A stretch of 64,000 bases of DNA from Pseudonocardia sp. TRM90224 (lineage in GTDB: Bacteria > Actinomycetota > Actinomycetes > Mycobacteriales > Pseudonocardiaceae): assembly GCF_021245725.1 (NCBI RefSeq), contig NZ_JAJGSX010000001.1, positions 434,001-498,000 of the forward strand, read 5' to 3'. Numbering within the stretch: the first letter of the stretch is position 1; each line of letters begins with the position of its first letter. The notes under the pieces were generated by a model. That model saw only the letters and a program-made list of their open reading frames with translations, had not been told where the DNA came from and ran no database searches. Of this stretch, positions 16,262 through 25,203 are shown piece after piece. The translations under genes and the position numbers were made by a program.

Positions 16262-16861
16262 GTGTCGGGAACCACCCGCAAGCTCATCACCCAGGTCACG
16301 CTCTCGATCGACGGCTACAGCGCAGGACCCACGAGCGACGGCATGAACGGGATGGGATTCCTGCAGGAGCACGCCTCGCACGAGCACTCGTCGACCTACT
16401 TCGAAGGCGTCTGGCGCGGCGCCGACACGGCCCTGCTCGGCCGGACGAACTACGAAGGCTTCCACTCGTACTGGCCGCTCGTCGTGCACGACGAGGACGC
16501 GGCCGCCCGCGACCGCGACCTCGCGACCTGGATCGACACCGTCGAGAAGGTCGTGTTCTCCCGCACCTTGGACAAGGTGGAGTGGCAGAACTCGCGCCTC
16601 GCGGAGCAGGAGCTGGAGGCCGAGGTCCGCGCGCTCAAGAGCGCACCCGGCCGCGACATCCTCGTGCTGAACAGCGCCAGCATCATCCGCCAGCTGCTGG
16701 CGGCCGGGCTCGTCGACGAGATGCGGATCATGATCGTGCCCGCCGTGCTCGGCAAGGGCCTGCGGTTCTTCGAAGGCGAGCCGCCGTACACGACCTGGCA
16801 GCTCGGCGGGGTGAAGACGCTCACCACCGGCGCGATCGCCCTGCACTACATCCGCAACTGA
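16262..16861 (+). CDS. Dihydrofolate reductase-like (RibD C-terminal domain) protein
   Basis: A 199-residue protein of the YwjB/YyaP family with the RibD-C/DHFR fold. It opens with LITQVTLSIDGYSAGP, has a central GADTALLGRTNYEGF cofactor-binding segment, and closes with DEMRIMIVPAVLGKGLRFF. Members are predicted NADPH-dependent reductases and rarely make folate. AGGAG precedes the GTG start by about seven bases. It is divergent from the LAL regulator, which may control it. Its stop is 38 bases before repeat B4. Confidence 0.85.
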   Translation: MSGTTRKLITQVTLSIDGYSAGPTSDGMNGMGFLQEHASHEHSSTYFEGVWRGADTALLGRTNYEGFHSYWPLVVHDEDAAARDRDLATWIDTVEKVVFSRTLDKVEWQNSRLAEQELEAEVRALKSAPGRDILVLNSASIIRQLLAAGLVDEMRIMIVPAVLGKGLRFFEGEPPYTTWQLGGVKTLTTGAIALHYIRN

Positions 16862-16898
16862 AGCGAGGCGCCAACCAAGCCCCGGCGGCGGCCGGGGG

Positions 16899-16956
16899 GT
16901 GCCAGGAAAGCCACTTTCCTGTCCTGTGGCGCCAGGAAAGCCACTTTCCTGGCACC
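16899..16956. repeat. Family B palindromic repeat (B4, direct halves)
   Basis: Two CAGGAAAGCCACTTTCCTG copies are in direct orientation, as in B3. The element lies between the DHFR-like stop codon and the 3' end of the convergent tRNA gene. Confidence 0.85.
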
Positions 16957-17003
16957 GCCGTGACCACCCGAGTGCGCCGAGGATGGCTCAGCCCCGAGCC
17001 GGG

Positions 17004-17077
17004 TGCCCCCGGTGGGACTTGAACCCACACTGTGACCCTTTTAAGAGGTCTGCCTCTGCCGATTGGGCTACGGGGGC
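17004..17077 (-). tRNA. Class I tRNA with anticodon UAA (formally Leu codon UUA)
   Basis: The sequence folds into a complete cloverleaf of 74 nt. The acceptor stem GCCCCCG/CGGGGGC is perfect, the T stem GTGGG/CCCAC has loop TTCAAGT, and the anticodon stem GACCT/GGGTC has loop CTTAAAA, placing UAA at positions 34-36. The discriminator is A and CCA is not fully encoded (ACCC). The variable region is only five bases (ACAGT), yet bacterial leucine tRNAs normally have a long variable arm. It would read UUA, but its amino acid identity is doubtful. It lies 57 bp downstream of the NDH-2 gene on the same strand. Confidence 0.75.
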
Positions 17078-17133
17078 GCGGCCGTCAGCGTACGTCGGCA
17101 CGGTGGACGAACGATGACGCCAGCCCCCTGCTC

Positions 17134-18519
17134 TCAGCCCTGCGGTCGTCCCGTTACCACGGGCGTGTCGGCCTGGATGGACGACACCGGATCGGCGACG
17201 GCCACCGGCTTCGGCGGGCCCGCGACGCGGTGGAACTCGGCCCGCGGCTCGTTGATCTGGCCGAGCGAGACGACCTCGCGGCCGAGCACGAACGCGCCGA
17301 ACCAGTCGAACGCCACCCGGATCTTGCGGTTCCACGTGGGCATCTGCATCAGGTGGTACGAGCGGTGCAGGAGCCAGGCGATGATGCCGCGCATCTTGAT
17401 GCCGTAGATCTCCGCGACGCCGCGGTACAGACCGAGGCTGGCCACCGAGCCGGCGTTGCCGTGCTTGTAGTCGTGCAGCTCGCGATCGCGCAGGTACGCC
17501 ACGATGTTGCCGGAGAGCGTCTTCGCCTGTCGCACGGCGTGCTGCGCCGACGGGCTCGTGCGCGCCTCGGGGTCGTCCTTCGTCAGGTCGGGCACCGACG
17601 CGCAGTCGCCCGCGCTGAACACCTCGGGCATCCCGACGACCTGCAGCGCGGCGCTGCACTCGATGCGGCCACGGGAGTCGCGTGGGAGGTCGGTGTTGTC
17701 GAGCATCGGGTTGGGCTTGACCCCGGCCGTCCAGACGATGGTGTCGGCGTCGAACTCGGTGCCGTCGTCGAGCTCGACGTGGCCGCCGACGAGGCTGGTG
17801 ACGCGGGTGTCGAGGAAGACCTCGATACCGACGTCGAGCAGCCGCTCGACGGTGTAGACGCCGAGCGTCGGGCCGACCTCGGGCATGATCCGCCCGGCGG
17901 CCTCGACGAGCACCCAGCGCATGTCCTCCGGCGCGATGTTCTCGTAGTAGCGGGTGGCGTAGGTCGCCATGTCCTGCAGCTCCGCCAGCGCCTCGACACC
18001 GGCGTACCCGCCGCCGACCACGAGGAACGTCAGCAGCCTGCTGCGCAGCTCGGGGTCGAGCGTCGTCGCGGCGGCGTCGAGCCGGGAGAGCACGTGGTTG
18101 CGCAGGTAGATGGCCTCGCCGACGGTCTTGAAGGCGATGCCCTGCTCGGCGAGCCCGGGGATCGGGAGCGTGCGGGCCACCGATCCGGGCGCCACGACGA
18201 GCACGTCGTAGGAGACGGTGACGACGTTGCCTGCGGCGAGCTCCGCGGTGACCTCACGCGACGCGTGGTTGATGCGCGTGACCCGGCCCGTCAGGTGGTG
18301 GCACTTGCGCAGCACCTTGCGCAGCGGCACGGTCACGTGCCGGGGCTCGATCGAGCCGGCCGCGGCCTCGGGGAGGAACGGCTGGTAGGTCATGTGCGGC
18401 TGCGGGTCGATGACGGTGATCTCGGCCTCGCCGCTGCGCAGCTTCTTCTGCAGCCGCAGCGCCGTGTACATACCGACGTAACCACCGCCGACGATCACGA
18501 TCCTCGCGTTTCTCGCCAT
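17134..18519 (-). CDS. ndh: Type II NADH dehydrogenase (NDH-2)
   Basis: A 461-residue single-subunit flavoprotein that passes electrons from NADH to menaquinone at the inner face of the membrane without pumping protons. It has the FAD dinucleotide fold IVIVGGGYVGMYTAL (about 7-21), the NADH fold FLVVGGGYAGVEALAEL (about 165-181), a VWTAGVKPNP segment and GDCASVPD. A C-terminal amphipathic segment fits membrane attachment. The length is normal. It lies downstream of and tandem to the UDG gene, separated by 64 bp. Confidence 0.88.
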   Translation of the reverse strand: MARNARIVIVGGGYVGMYTALRLQKKLRSGEAEITVIDPQPHMTYQPFLPEAAAGSIEPRHVTVPLRKVLRKCHHLTGRVTRINHASREVTAELAAGNVVTVSYDVLVVAPGSVARTLPIPGLAEQGIAFKTVGEAIYLRNHVLSRLDAAATTLDPELRSRLLTFLVVGGGYAGVEALAELQDMATYATRYYENIAPEDMRWVLVEAAGRIMPEVGPTLGVYTVERLLDVGIEVFLDTRVTSLVGGHVELDDGTEFDADTIVWTAGVKPNPMLDNTDLPRDSRGRIECSAALQVVGMPEVFSAGDCASVPDLTKDDPEARTSPSAQHAVRQAKTLSGNIVAYLRDRELHDYKHGNAGSVASLGLYRGVAEIYGIKMRGIIAWLLHRSYHLMQMPTWNRKIRVAFDWFGAFVLGREVVSLGQINEPRAEFHRVAGPPKPVAVADPVSSIQADTPVVTGRPQG

Positions 18520-18583
18520 GCCTCAATGGTCTCACCATGCCGTCTTGCCCACCTCCCTCGCGGGGGTGACCCTTACTACGCCT

Positions 18584-19300
18584 TTACAGAACCCCAGCTA
18601 TGGAGCCTGCGACGCGCAGCACATCCTCGAGCATCGCGGGCGTCAACCGGCCGGTGAACGTGTTCTGCTGACTCACGTGGTAGCTGCCGAGCACGTGCAG
18701 CACACCATCAGGACCAGGCAGCTCGACGTGCGCGCCGTGGCCGAACTTCGGGCGCGGCCGCGGCACCCGCCAGCCCGCGCCGGCGAGCACCGGGAACAGG
18801 GCCTGCCAGCCGAAGGCCCCCAGCACGACCACCGCGCGCGGCCGCAGCAGCGCCAGCTCGGCGCGCAGCCACCCGCCGCAGGTGTCGCGCTCCTCCGGAG
18901 TGGGTTTGTTGTCCGGAGGAGCGCAGTGCACCGGCGCGGTGATCCGCGTGCCGTACAGCCGCAGCCCGTCGCCTGCGTGCACGGCCGTCGGCTGGTTCGC
19001 GAGGCCGACGGCGTGCATGGCCGCGAACAGGACGTCACCTGAGCGGTCGCCGGTGAACATCCGTCCGGTGCGGTTCGCGCCGTGGGCAGCCGGCGCCAGC
19101 CCGACGATGAGCAGCGAGGCGTCGGCAGGGCCGAGGCCGGGCACCGGGCGCCCCCAGTACGTCTGCTCGCGGAAGGCCGCACGCTTCTCCAGCGCCACCT
19201 TCTCCCGCCACGCGACAAGCCGCGGGCACCGACGGCAGTCGACGAGCTCCGTGTCGAGTTCCGCGACCGAGGCGTACGTGCCGGCCGACGGGACGCTCAT
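18584..19300 (-). CDS. Family 5 uracil-DNA glycosylase (UDGb-like)
   Basis: A 238-residue Fe-S uracil-DNA glycosylase, a base-excision repair enzyme for uracil and other deaminated bases. The cluster cysteines appear as DCRRCPRL near residue 20 and VHCAPP plus DTCGGW around residues 127-143. Motif 1 is VGLAPAAHGANRTGRMFTGD and the later motif is GSYHVSQQNTFTG. Its start overlaps the end of ppx by four bases (ATGA), so the two are co-transcribed and translationally coupled. Confidence 0.88.
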   Translation of the reverse strand: MSVPSAGTYASVAELDTELVDCRRCPRLVAWREKVALEKRAAFREQTYWGRPVPGLGPADASLLIVGLAPAAHGANRTGRMFTGDRSGDVLFAAMHAVGLANQPTAVHAGDGLRLYGTRITAPVHCAPPDNKPTPEERDTCGGWLRAELALLRPRAVVVLGAFGWQALFPVLAGAGWRVPRPRPKFGHGAHVELPGPDGVLHVLGSYHVSQQNTFTGRLTPAMLEDVLRVAGSIAGVL

Positions 19301-20250
19301 GCGATCGAGCGGGCGATCCCGTCGAGGATGTCGTGCTCGCTCACCACCAGCTCGGTGATGCCGGCGCGCTCCTGCAGCTCACCGGCCAGCACGTCGACGA
19401 TCAGGGCGCCGGCGCCGATGACGTCGATCCGGCCCGGGTGGATCGCCCGGTGCTGCGCGCGCTGCTCGCGGGTGCTGCTGAGCAGGTCGGTCGCGACGCG
19501 GTGCAGGTCGGCGCGCTGGAGGCGGGAGAGGTGCACGGCGTATCGGTCGTACTCGGGAAGGTTCTGCGCGACGGCCGAGAGCGTCGTGATCGTGCCGGCC
19601 ACCCCGACCCAGGTGCGGACACCGTCGACCGGGACGGCGGAGAACGCCTCGTCGAGGATCCCGGCGGCGACCTTGCGCGCCTGCGCGATCTCGTCCTCCG
19701 TCGGCGGATCGCCGTGCAGACAACGCTCGGTGAGCCGCACGCTGCCGACGTCGACGGACCGGGCCGCGCGCACCGTCGCCGCGCCGTCGACAAGCTCGCC
19801 GACCACCAGCTCCGTCGAGCCGCCACCGACGTCGACGACCACGAACGGCCCGTCCTCTGCATCGAGCTCGCCGACAGCGCCGACGAACGAGAGCGTCGCC
19901 TCCTCGTCGCCGGAGATCACCTCGGCGTCGACGCCGAGGGTCGCGCGGACCATGCCGAAGAAGTCGTCGCGGTTCGCGGCGTCGCGGGTCGCGCTGGTCG
20001 CGACCATCCGCACCCTCTCGGTGCCCTTGCGCCGCAGCACGTCGGTGTAGTCGGCCAGCGCGGCCCGCGTGCGCTCGATCGCCTCCGGCGCGAGCACGCC
20101 GGACGCGTCGACGCCCTGCCCGAGCCGGACCACACGCTGCTCGCGGTAGATGTCCCGCAAGGAGAACGTGCCGTCCGACGCGGTGGACACATCGGCGACG
20201 AGCAGCCTGATCGAGTTCGTCCCGCAGTCGATGGCGGCCACCCGTGACAT
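19297..20250 (-). CDS. ppx: Exopolyphosphatase / pppGpp phosphohydrolase family
   Basis: A 317-residue Ppx/GppA phosphatase with the ASKHA fold: AAIDCGTNSIRLL at the N-terminus, then GDEEATLSFVGAV and VVDVGGGSTELVVG. It hydrolyses polyphosphate and possibly pppGpp. The ATG at 20250 is chosen over the GTG at 20256 because GAGGAG lies six bases upstream. In M. tuberculosis this gene (Rv1026) directly follows the DUF501 gene. Here 2.5 kb with two small peptides and an AidB-like gene separates them. It is coupled to the UDG gene downstream. Confidence 0.9.
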   Translation of the reverse strand: MSRVAAIDCGTNSIRLLVADVSTASDGTFSLRDIYREQRVVRLGQGVDASGVLAPEAIERTRAALADYTDVLRRKGTERVRMVATSATRDAANRDDFFGMVRATLGVDAEVISGDEEATLSFVGAVGELDAEDGPFVVVDVGGGSTELVVGELVDGAATVRAARSVDVGSVRLTERCLHGDPPTEDEIAQARKVAAGILDEAFSAVPVDGVRTWVGVAGTITTLSAVAQNLPEYDRYAVHLSRLQRADLHRVATDLLSSTREQRAQHRAIHPGRIDVIGAGALIVDVLAGELQERAGITELVVSEHDILDGIARSIA

Positions 20251-20260
20251 CCGCACTCCT

Positions 20261-20293
20261 CACCGTCGTGAACGCGTCGTGAACGCGACGGTG
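20261..20293. terminator. Hairpin between Cys-rich peptide genes and ppx
   Basis: CACCGTCG (20261-20268) pairs with CGACGGTG (20286-20293), and the loop contains a GTCGTGAACGC direct repeat. It lies downstream of the peptide genes and immediately upstream of ppx on the minus strand, so it may end or attenuate read-through. There is no U-tract. Confidence 0.4.
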
Positions 20294-20332
20294 CCGACCG
20301 TACGCGCGCTGCGCACACGGTCGGCGAGCCGG

Positions 20333-20515
20333 TCAGCCGTCGCAGGCCGTCGTGTTGATGATGCAGTAGCAGCGGACGTCCGGATCGTAGTTGCAGCAGT
20401 ACCACTTCTTGTTCGAGTCGCAACAGCTCCCGACGTTGCACACCGCCGCGTCCGCCTCGATCTTCGGCACAACGGCGTCCAGGAGTACGTCGGCAACCTT
20501 CTTGGCAATGCTCAT
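20333..20515 (-). CDS. Eight-cysteine small peptide 1 (paralogue of peptide 2)
   Basis: A 60-residue peptide I do not recognise. Residues 1-25 form a leader-like helix (MSIAKKVADVLLDAVV), with Ala-Asp-Ala at 21-23. Residues 26-58 hold eight cysteines in the pattern C-X4-CC-X7-CC-X7-C-X-C-X6-C, ending ACDG. The ATG at 20515 is preferred over the preceding GTG because GGGGAGGGG sits eight bases upstream and because it gives an ungapped 60-residue alignment with peptide 2. GC is about 60 percent, below its neighbours. It could be a disulfide-rich secreted peptide, a metal-binding peptide or a RiPP precursor. No modifying enzyme is adjacent. Confidence 0.75.
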   Translation of the reverse strand: MSIAKKVADVLLDAVVPKIEADAAVCNVGSCCDSNKKWYCCNYDPDVRCYCIINTTACDG

Positions 20516-20591
20516 CACTGCTTCCCCTCCCCGCAGACAATCAGGAGACGAATTCTAGCAATGCAATCAATCAGGCGCCATACCTACATTG
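20516..20591 (-). promoter_or_regulatory. Intergenic leader of Cys-rich peptide 1, possible own promoter
   Basis: This is an AT-rich gap for this genome. On the minus strand it has TGC-TAGAAT, an extended -10-like sequence, about 35 bases before the start codon and then a strong GGGGAGGGG ribosome-binding site. No clear -35 is seen. The second peptide may therefore be expressed independently of the first. Confidence 0.35.
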
Positions 20592-20774
20592 TCAGCCTTT
20601 GCAGTCCGAGACGTAGACCTCGCAGTGGCAGCGCGTCTCCCGGTCGTACCTGCAGCAGAGGTCCTTCATGTTGTAGTCGCAGCAACCGCCGACCCAGCAG
20701 TTCGTAGCCATGGCCGGCCGCTCCGCGACGATCATCGCCAACAACCGGTCGGCCATTCTATCGACAATCCGCAC
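20592..20774 (-). CDS. Eight-cysteine small peptide 2 (paralogue of peptide 1)
   Basis: A 60-residue peptide that aligns without gaps to peptide 1, with 26 identical residues by my count. Shared positions include Ala-Asp-X-Leu-Leu at 8-12, Ala-X-Ala at 21-23, all eight cysteines (26, 31, 32, 40, 41, 49, 51, 58), VG at 28-29, YD at 43-44 and final Gly60. The start is a GTG at 20774 with a GGGGG stretch about seven bases upstream. An ATG at residue 22 is a weaker alternative because it would remove the conserved leader. GC is about 62 percent. It lies upstream of peptide 1 on the same strand with a 76-bp AT-richer gap. Confidence 0.75.
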   Translation of the reverse strand: MRIVDRMADRLLAMIVAERPAMATNCWVGGCCDYNMKDLCCRYDRETRCHCEVYVSDCKG

Positions 20775-20950
20775 GATCAGCCCCCACTCGTCGGAAAAGT
20801 TCGAAACGAACCCGAATTGACAGCGGTGAATCCTAGTTCAGCCGGAAACGGGTGGCCATGCCCCTTCGTCCATGGTTCTGTACCGATCTACCCGGTCGCG
20901 GCTGCCCGCGGGTCGCCCACAACGGCCCTACCTGGGACTACTCTCGGCAC

Positions 20951-22687
20951 GTGGCCGAGCGGAGGACGCGGGATACCGGCGTGGCCGAGGCTGCCGAGAC
21001 CACGATCCCGCGGCAGCCCCAGCGAGCGTCCGGTGCCAACGGACGTCCGCCGGCGGTTCCCGACGGCAGCGCACACGTCGAAACGCACGTCGTGGAGAAC
21101 CAGCCGCCGCCGCTCGCCGGGTACGACCCGCTGGCCTGCGACCCCGCGCTGGTCGACGCGCTGGGCCGGGAAGGGGCGAACGAGGCGCTGCCCGTGCTGC
21201 GGCAGCTCGCGGAGGTCATCGCCTCCGAGGAGGCGCGCGAGCACGCCAGGCTGGCCGACCGCAACCCGCCGGTGCTGCGCGCGTTCGACCGGTACGGCCA
21301 CCGCGTCGACGAGGTCGACTTCCACCCGTCGTGGCACTGGCTGATGCGCACGTCCGTCGGCTGGGGCCTGCACGGCACACCGTGGGTCGCCGAAATGGGA
21401 TCCGGCGCGCACGTCGCGCGGGCCGCCGGCTTCTACCTGATGGGTCAGCTCGAATCGGGCCACTGCTGCCCGGTCTCGATGACCTACGCCGCGGTGCCGG
21501 CGCTGCGGCACGACCCGGAGCTCGCCGCGCTATACGAGCCGGGGCTGCGCTCGACCGTCTACGACTTCGGGCTCGCGGAGCCTTCGACGAAGTCCGGGCT
21601 GCTCGCCGGCATGTCGATGACGGAGAAGCAGGGCGGCTCCGACGTGCGCGCCGGCACGACGACGGCCACCGCGACGGCCGACGGCACGTACCGGATCGTC
21701 GGGCACAAGTGGTTCACCTCGGCGCCGATGAACGACCTGTTCCTGACGCTGGCGCAGGCACCGGGCGGGCTCACCTGCTTCGTGCTGCCCCGCGTGCTGC
21801 CGGACGGCTCGCGCAACGCCATCCGACTGCAGCGGCTCAAGGACAAGCTCGGCAACCGCTCCAACGCGTCCGCCGAGATCGAGTACACCGGCGCGACCGG
21901 GTGGCGGCTCGGCGACGAGGGCCGCGGCGTCCCGACGATCATCGAGATGGTGTCGATGACCCGTCTCGACTGCGTGCTCGGCTCCGCGTCGATCACCAGG
22001 GCCGCGCTCACCGAGGCCGCGCACCACGTCGCGCACCGCAGCGCGTTCGGCGCCCGGCTCGCCGACACGCCCCTGATGCAGGCCGTGATCGCCGATCTCG
22101 CGCTGGAGTCGGAGGCCGCGACGGCGCTGGCCATGCGGCTGGCCGGGGCCGTCGACCGCGAGGAGAAGGCGCTGCTGCGCCTGGCCCTGCCGGCGTCGAA
22201 GTACCTGGTGTGCAAGCGCGCGCCCGCGGCCGTCGCGGAGGCTCTGGAATGCCTCGGTGGGAACGGGTACGTCGAGGAGTCGGGGATGCCGCGGCTCTAC
22301 CGCGAGGCGCCGCTCAACTCGATCTGGGAGGGCTCGGGCAACGTCACCGCGCTCGACGTGCTGCGGGCGGTGACCAGGGAGCCGGACTCCGTCGATGCCG
22401 TCATGGCGGAGATCGAGACCGCGACGGGCGTCGACACGTGGTTCGACCGCGGCGTCCGTGAGCTGCGCACCGAGCTGCGCGGACGGGAGGCCAGGCGGGC
22501 GCGCAGGCTGGCCGAGATGCTCGCACTCTGCCTGCAGGGCAGCCTGCTGCTGCGGCACGCGCCGAGCGAGGTGTCGTCGGCGTTCGTCAGCTCACGCTTC
22601 CTGCCCGACGGCCCCTGGCGCACCGCCGGCACCCTCCCGGCAGAAGCCCACGCCGACGCCCTCCTCGCCAGGGTCACCCCAAACTGA
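20951..22687 (+). CDS. AidB-like acyl-CoA dehydrogenase family protein
   Basis: About 578 residues, collinear with Escherichia coli AidB, a flavoprotein of the acyl-CoA dehydrogenase fold linked to protection from alkylating agents. Matching segments include VENQPPPLAGYD near the N-terminus, FHPSWHWLM, GMSMTEKQGGSDV, LKDKLGNRSNASAEIEY, ECLGGNGYVEESGMPRLYRE and NSIWEGSGNV. The frame is open to 20852; the GTG at 20951 is chosen because AidB homology starts well after it. It is divergent from the Cys-rich peptide genes and lies in the same insertion within the ppx-DUF501 block. DNA binding and enzymatic activity remain unproved for this copy. Confidence 0.85.
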   Translation: MAERRTRDTGVAEAAETTIPRQPQRASGANGRPPAVPDGSAHVETHVVENQPPPLAGYDPLACDPALVDALGREGANEALPVLRQLAEVIASEEAREHARLADRNPPVLRAFDRYGHRVDEVDFHPSWHWLMRTSVGWGLHGTPWVAEMGSGAHVARAAGFYLMGQLESGHCCPVSMTYAAVPALRHDPELAALYEPGLRSTVYDFGLAEPSTKSGLLAGMSMTEKQGGSDVRAGTTTATATADGTYRIVGHKWFTSAPMNDLFLTLAQAPGGLTCFVLPRVLPDGSRNAIRLQRLKDKLGNRSNASAEIEYTGATGWRLGDEGRGVPTIIEMVSMTRLDCVLGSASITRAALTEAAHHVAHRSAFGARLADTPLMQAVIADLALESEAATALAMRLAGAVDREEKALLRLALPASKYLVCKRAPAAVAEALECLGGNGYVEESGMPRLYREAPLNSIWEGSGNVTALDVLRAVTREPDSVDAVMAEIETATGVDTWFDRGVRELRTELRGREARRARRLAEMLALCLQGSLLLRHAPSEVSSAFVSSRFLPDGPWRTAGTLPAEAHADALLARVTPN

Positions 22688-22691
22688 CCCG

Positions 22692-22761
22692 AAGTTCCCC
22701 ACCGTTTTGCCAACCTGCACGGCCTCCAGGGTGTGCAGGTAGGCAAAACGGTGGGGAAGTT
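22692..22761. repeat. Family A palindromic repeat (A4, CAC subtype)
   Basis: It starts five bases after the aidB-like stop and ends four bases before the stop of the convergent DUF501 gene. The inner arms CCAACCTGCAC and GTGCAGGTAGG pair with one mismatch. Confidence 0.85.
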
Positions 22762-22764
22762 GGG

Positions 22765-23256
22765 CTACTCCGGTGTCGCGCAGGGGCCGGCGCGCCACCA
22801 GTCGCCGATCTCGGCGAGCGCCTCGTCGCCGAACGGGTTGACGCCGGGGCCCGCGGCGAGCGCGTGCGCCACGTGGACGTGCAGGCACTTGACGCGGGTC
22901 GGCATACCGCCGGCGCTGACCTGCGTGCCGAGCGGTTCGATGGCGTCGCGCTCCGCGAGGTACGCGCTGTGCGCACGCTCGTACGCGGCCGCGAGCTCGG
23001 GGTCGGTCGCGAGCCGCTCGGTCATCTCGCGCATCCGGCCCTCGGCCTCCAGCGTCCCGACGCGCGAGCTCAGCCGGGCGCACGTCAGGTAGTACAGCGT
23101 GGGGAACGGTGTGCCGTCCTCCAGACGCGGTGCGGTCTGCACCACCGAAGGCATCCCGCACGGGCAGCGGTGCGCCACCTCGCGCACCGCGCGCGGCGGC
23201 CTGCCGAGCTGCGCGGCAACCGCGGCCGCATCAGCCTCGTCGATCCCAGTGCTCAC
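22765..23256 (-). CDS. DUF501 family protein
   Basis: About 163 residues of the actinobacterial DUF501 family (Rv1025-like). Two conserved cysteine-containing parts are seen: HRCPCGMPSVV near residue 35 and KCLHVHVAHALA near residue 125, plus PTLYYLTC. The function is unknown. The GTG at 23256 overlaps the stop of the divIC-like gene by four bases (GTGA), so the gene belongs to the eno-divIC operon. The order eno-divIC-DUF501 is conserved; ppx normally comes next but is displaced here. Confidence 0.88.
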   Translation of the reverse strand: MSTGIDEADAAAVAAQLGRPPRAVREVAHRCPCGMPSVVQTAPRLEDGTPFPTLYYLTCARLSSRVGTLEAEGRMREMTERLATDPELAAAYERAHSAYLAERDAIEPLGTQVSAGGMPTRVKCLHVHVAHALAAGPGVNPFGDEALAEIGDWWRAGPCATPE

Positions 23257-23768
23257 GGAGAACCTTCCGAAACCTCTCGCCACAACGTCCGGTACCACGG
23301 CACCCCGGAGCCCGCGGCCTGCCCGGCGTCGACGGCGGGTGCGGGCGGCAGCTGCACGACGTAGGGCACCTCACCCGGTGCGACGTACCCGAGCCGGGAC
23401 CGGGCCTGTGCCGCGATCTCGGCCGGGTCGGACAGCCGCGCCCGCTGCCGCGTGAGCTCGTCGACCTGCGCCGCGAGCTGCCGCTGCTCCTCGCTCACCG
23501 CGGAGAGCTCCTGGCGCTGCGCGACGTAGTTGCGCAGCGGGACGGCAACGGTCAGCGCCAACGCGCAGACCACGAGCGCGAGCACGGCAGCGCGCCTCGT
23601 GGAGGAGAGCCCGAGGAACCCCGTGGTGGCAGCGACGACACCACGGGGGCGCGAGCGGGTGAGCTGCGGCTCCCTGGCCCGGCGACGGGTCGCACCCGTG
23701 CCGGCCCCACGCGGGCGCGGCGTGCGCCGCACCCGCTCACCTCGGCCTTTCACCCGCTCTTCGGCCAC
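23253..23768 (-). CDS. FtsB/DivIC family septum formation protein
   Basis: A 171-residue bitopic membrane protein. It has a basic, Arg/Pro-rich cytoplasmic N-terminus (about 1-55), one membrane helix (about 60-82), a coiled coil (about 85-115, RQELSAVSEEQRQLAAQVDEL) and a short extracytoplasmic end with GYVAPGEVPYVV. FtsB/DivIC proteins join the divisome with FtsL and FtsQ. The GTG start has AGGAG just upstream. It is 11 bp downstream of eno and overlaps the DUF501 gene, forming one operon. Confidence 0.88.
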   Translation of the reverse strand: MAEERVKGRGERVRRTPRPRGAGTGATRRRAREPQLTRSRPRGVVAATTGFLGLSSTRRAAVLALVVCALALTVAVPLRNYVAQRQELSAVSEEQRQLAAQVDELTRQRARLSDPAEIAAQARSRLGYVAPGEVPYVVQLPPAPAVDAGQAAGSGVPWYRTLWREVSEGSP

Positions 23769-23779
23769 ATGCTCTCCTG

Positions 23780-25114
<1,335 letters not shown>

Positions 25115-25203
25115 TCAGCGTATCGGGCGACGCTGTGAGATCTCGGGAGGTCACCTTTCTCCACTCGCAGAACACCGCTCGTACACCTACGGTAGGAACG
25201 ACC

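Noticed and set aside
17004..17077. The minus-strand tRNA as tRNA-Lys(CUU)
   Set aside because: Shifting the loop to place CUU at 34-36 destroys the anticodon stem pairing. The UAA register gives five paired positions.
20333..20774. Cys-rich peptides as class I or II lanthipeptide precursors
   Set aside because: There are few Ser/Thr residues to dehydrate and no LanB, LanC, LanM or exporter gene is adjacent. A RiPP of another class is still possible.
20333..20774. Cys-rich peptides as a toxin-antitoxin pair
   Set aside because: The two proteins are homologous to each other over their full length, unlike a toxin and its antitoxin, and neither resembles a known toxin.
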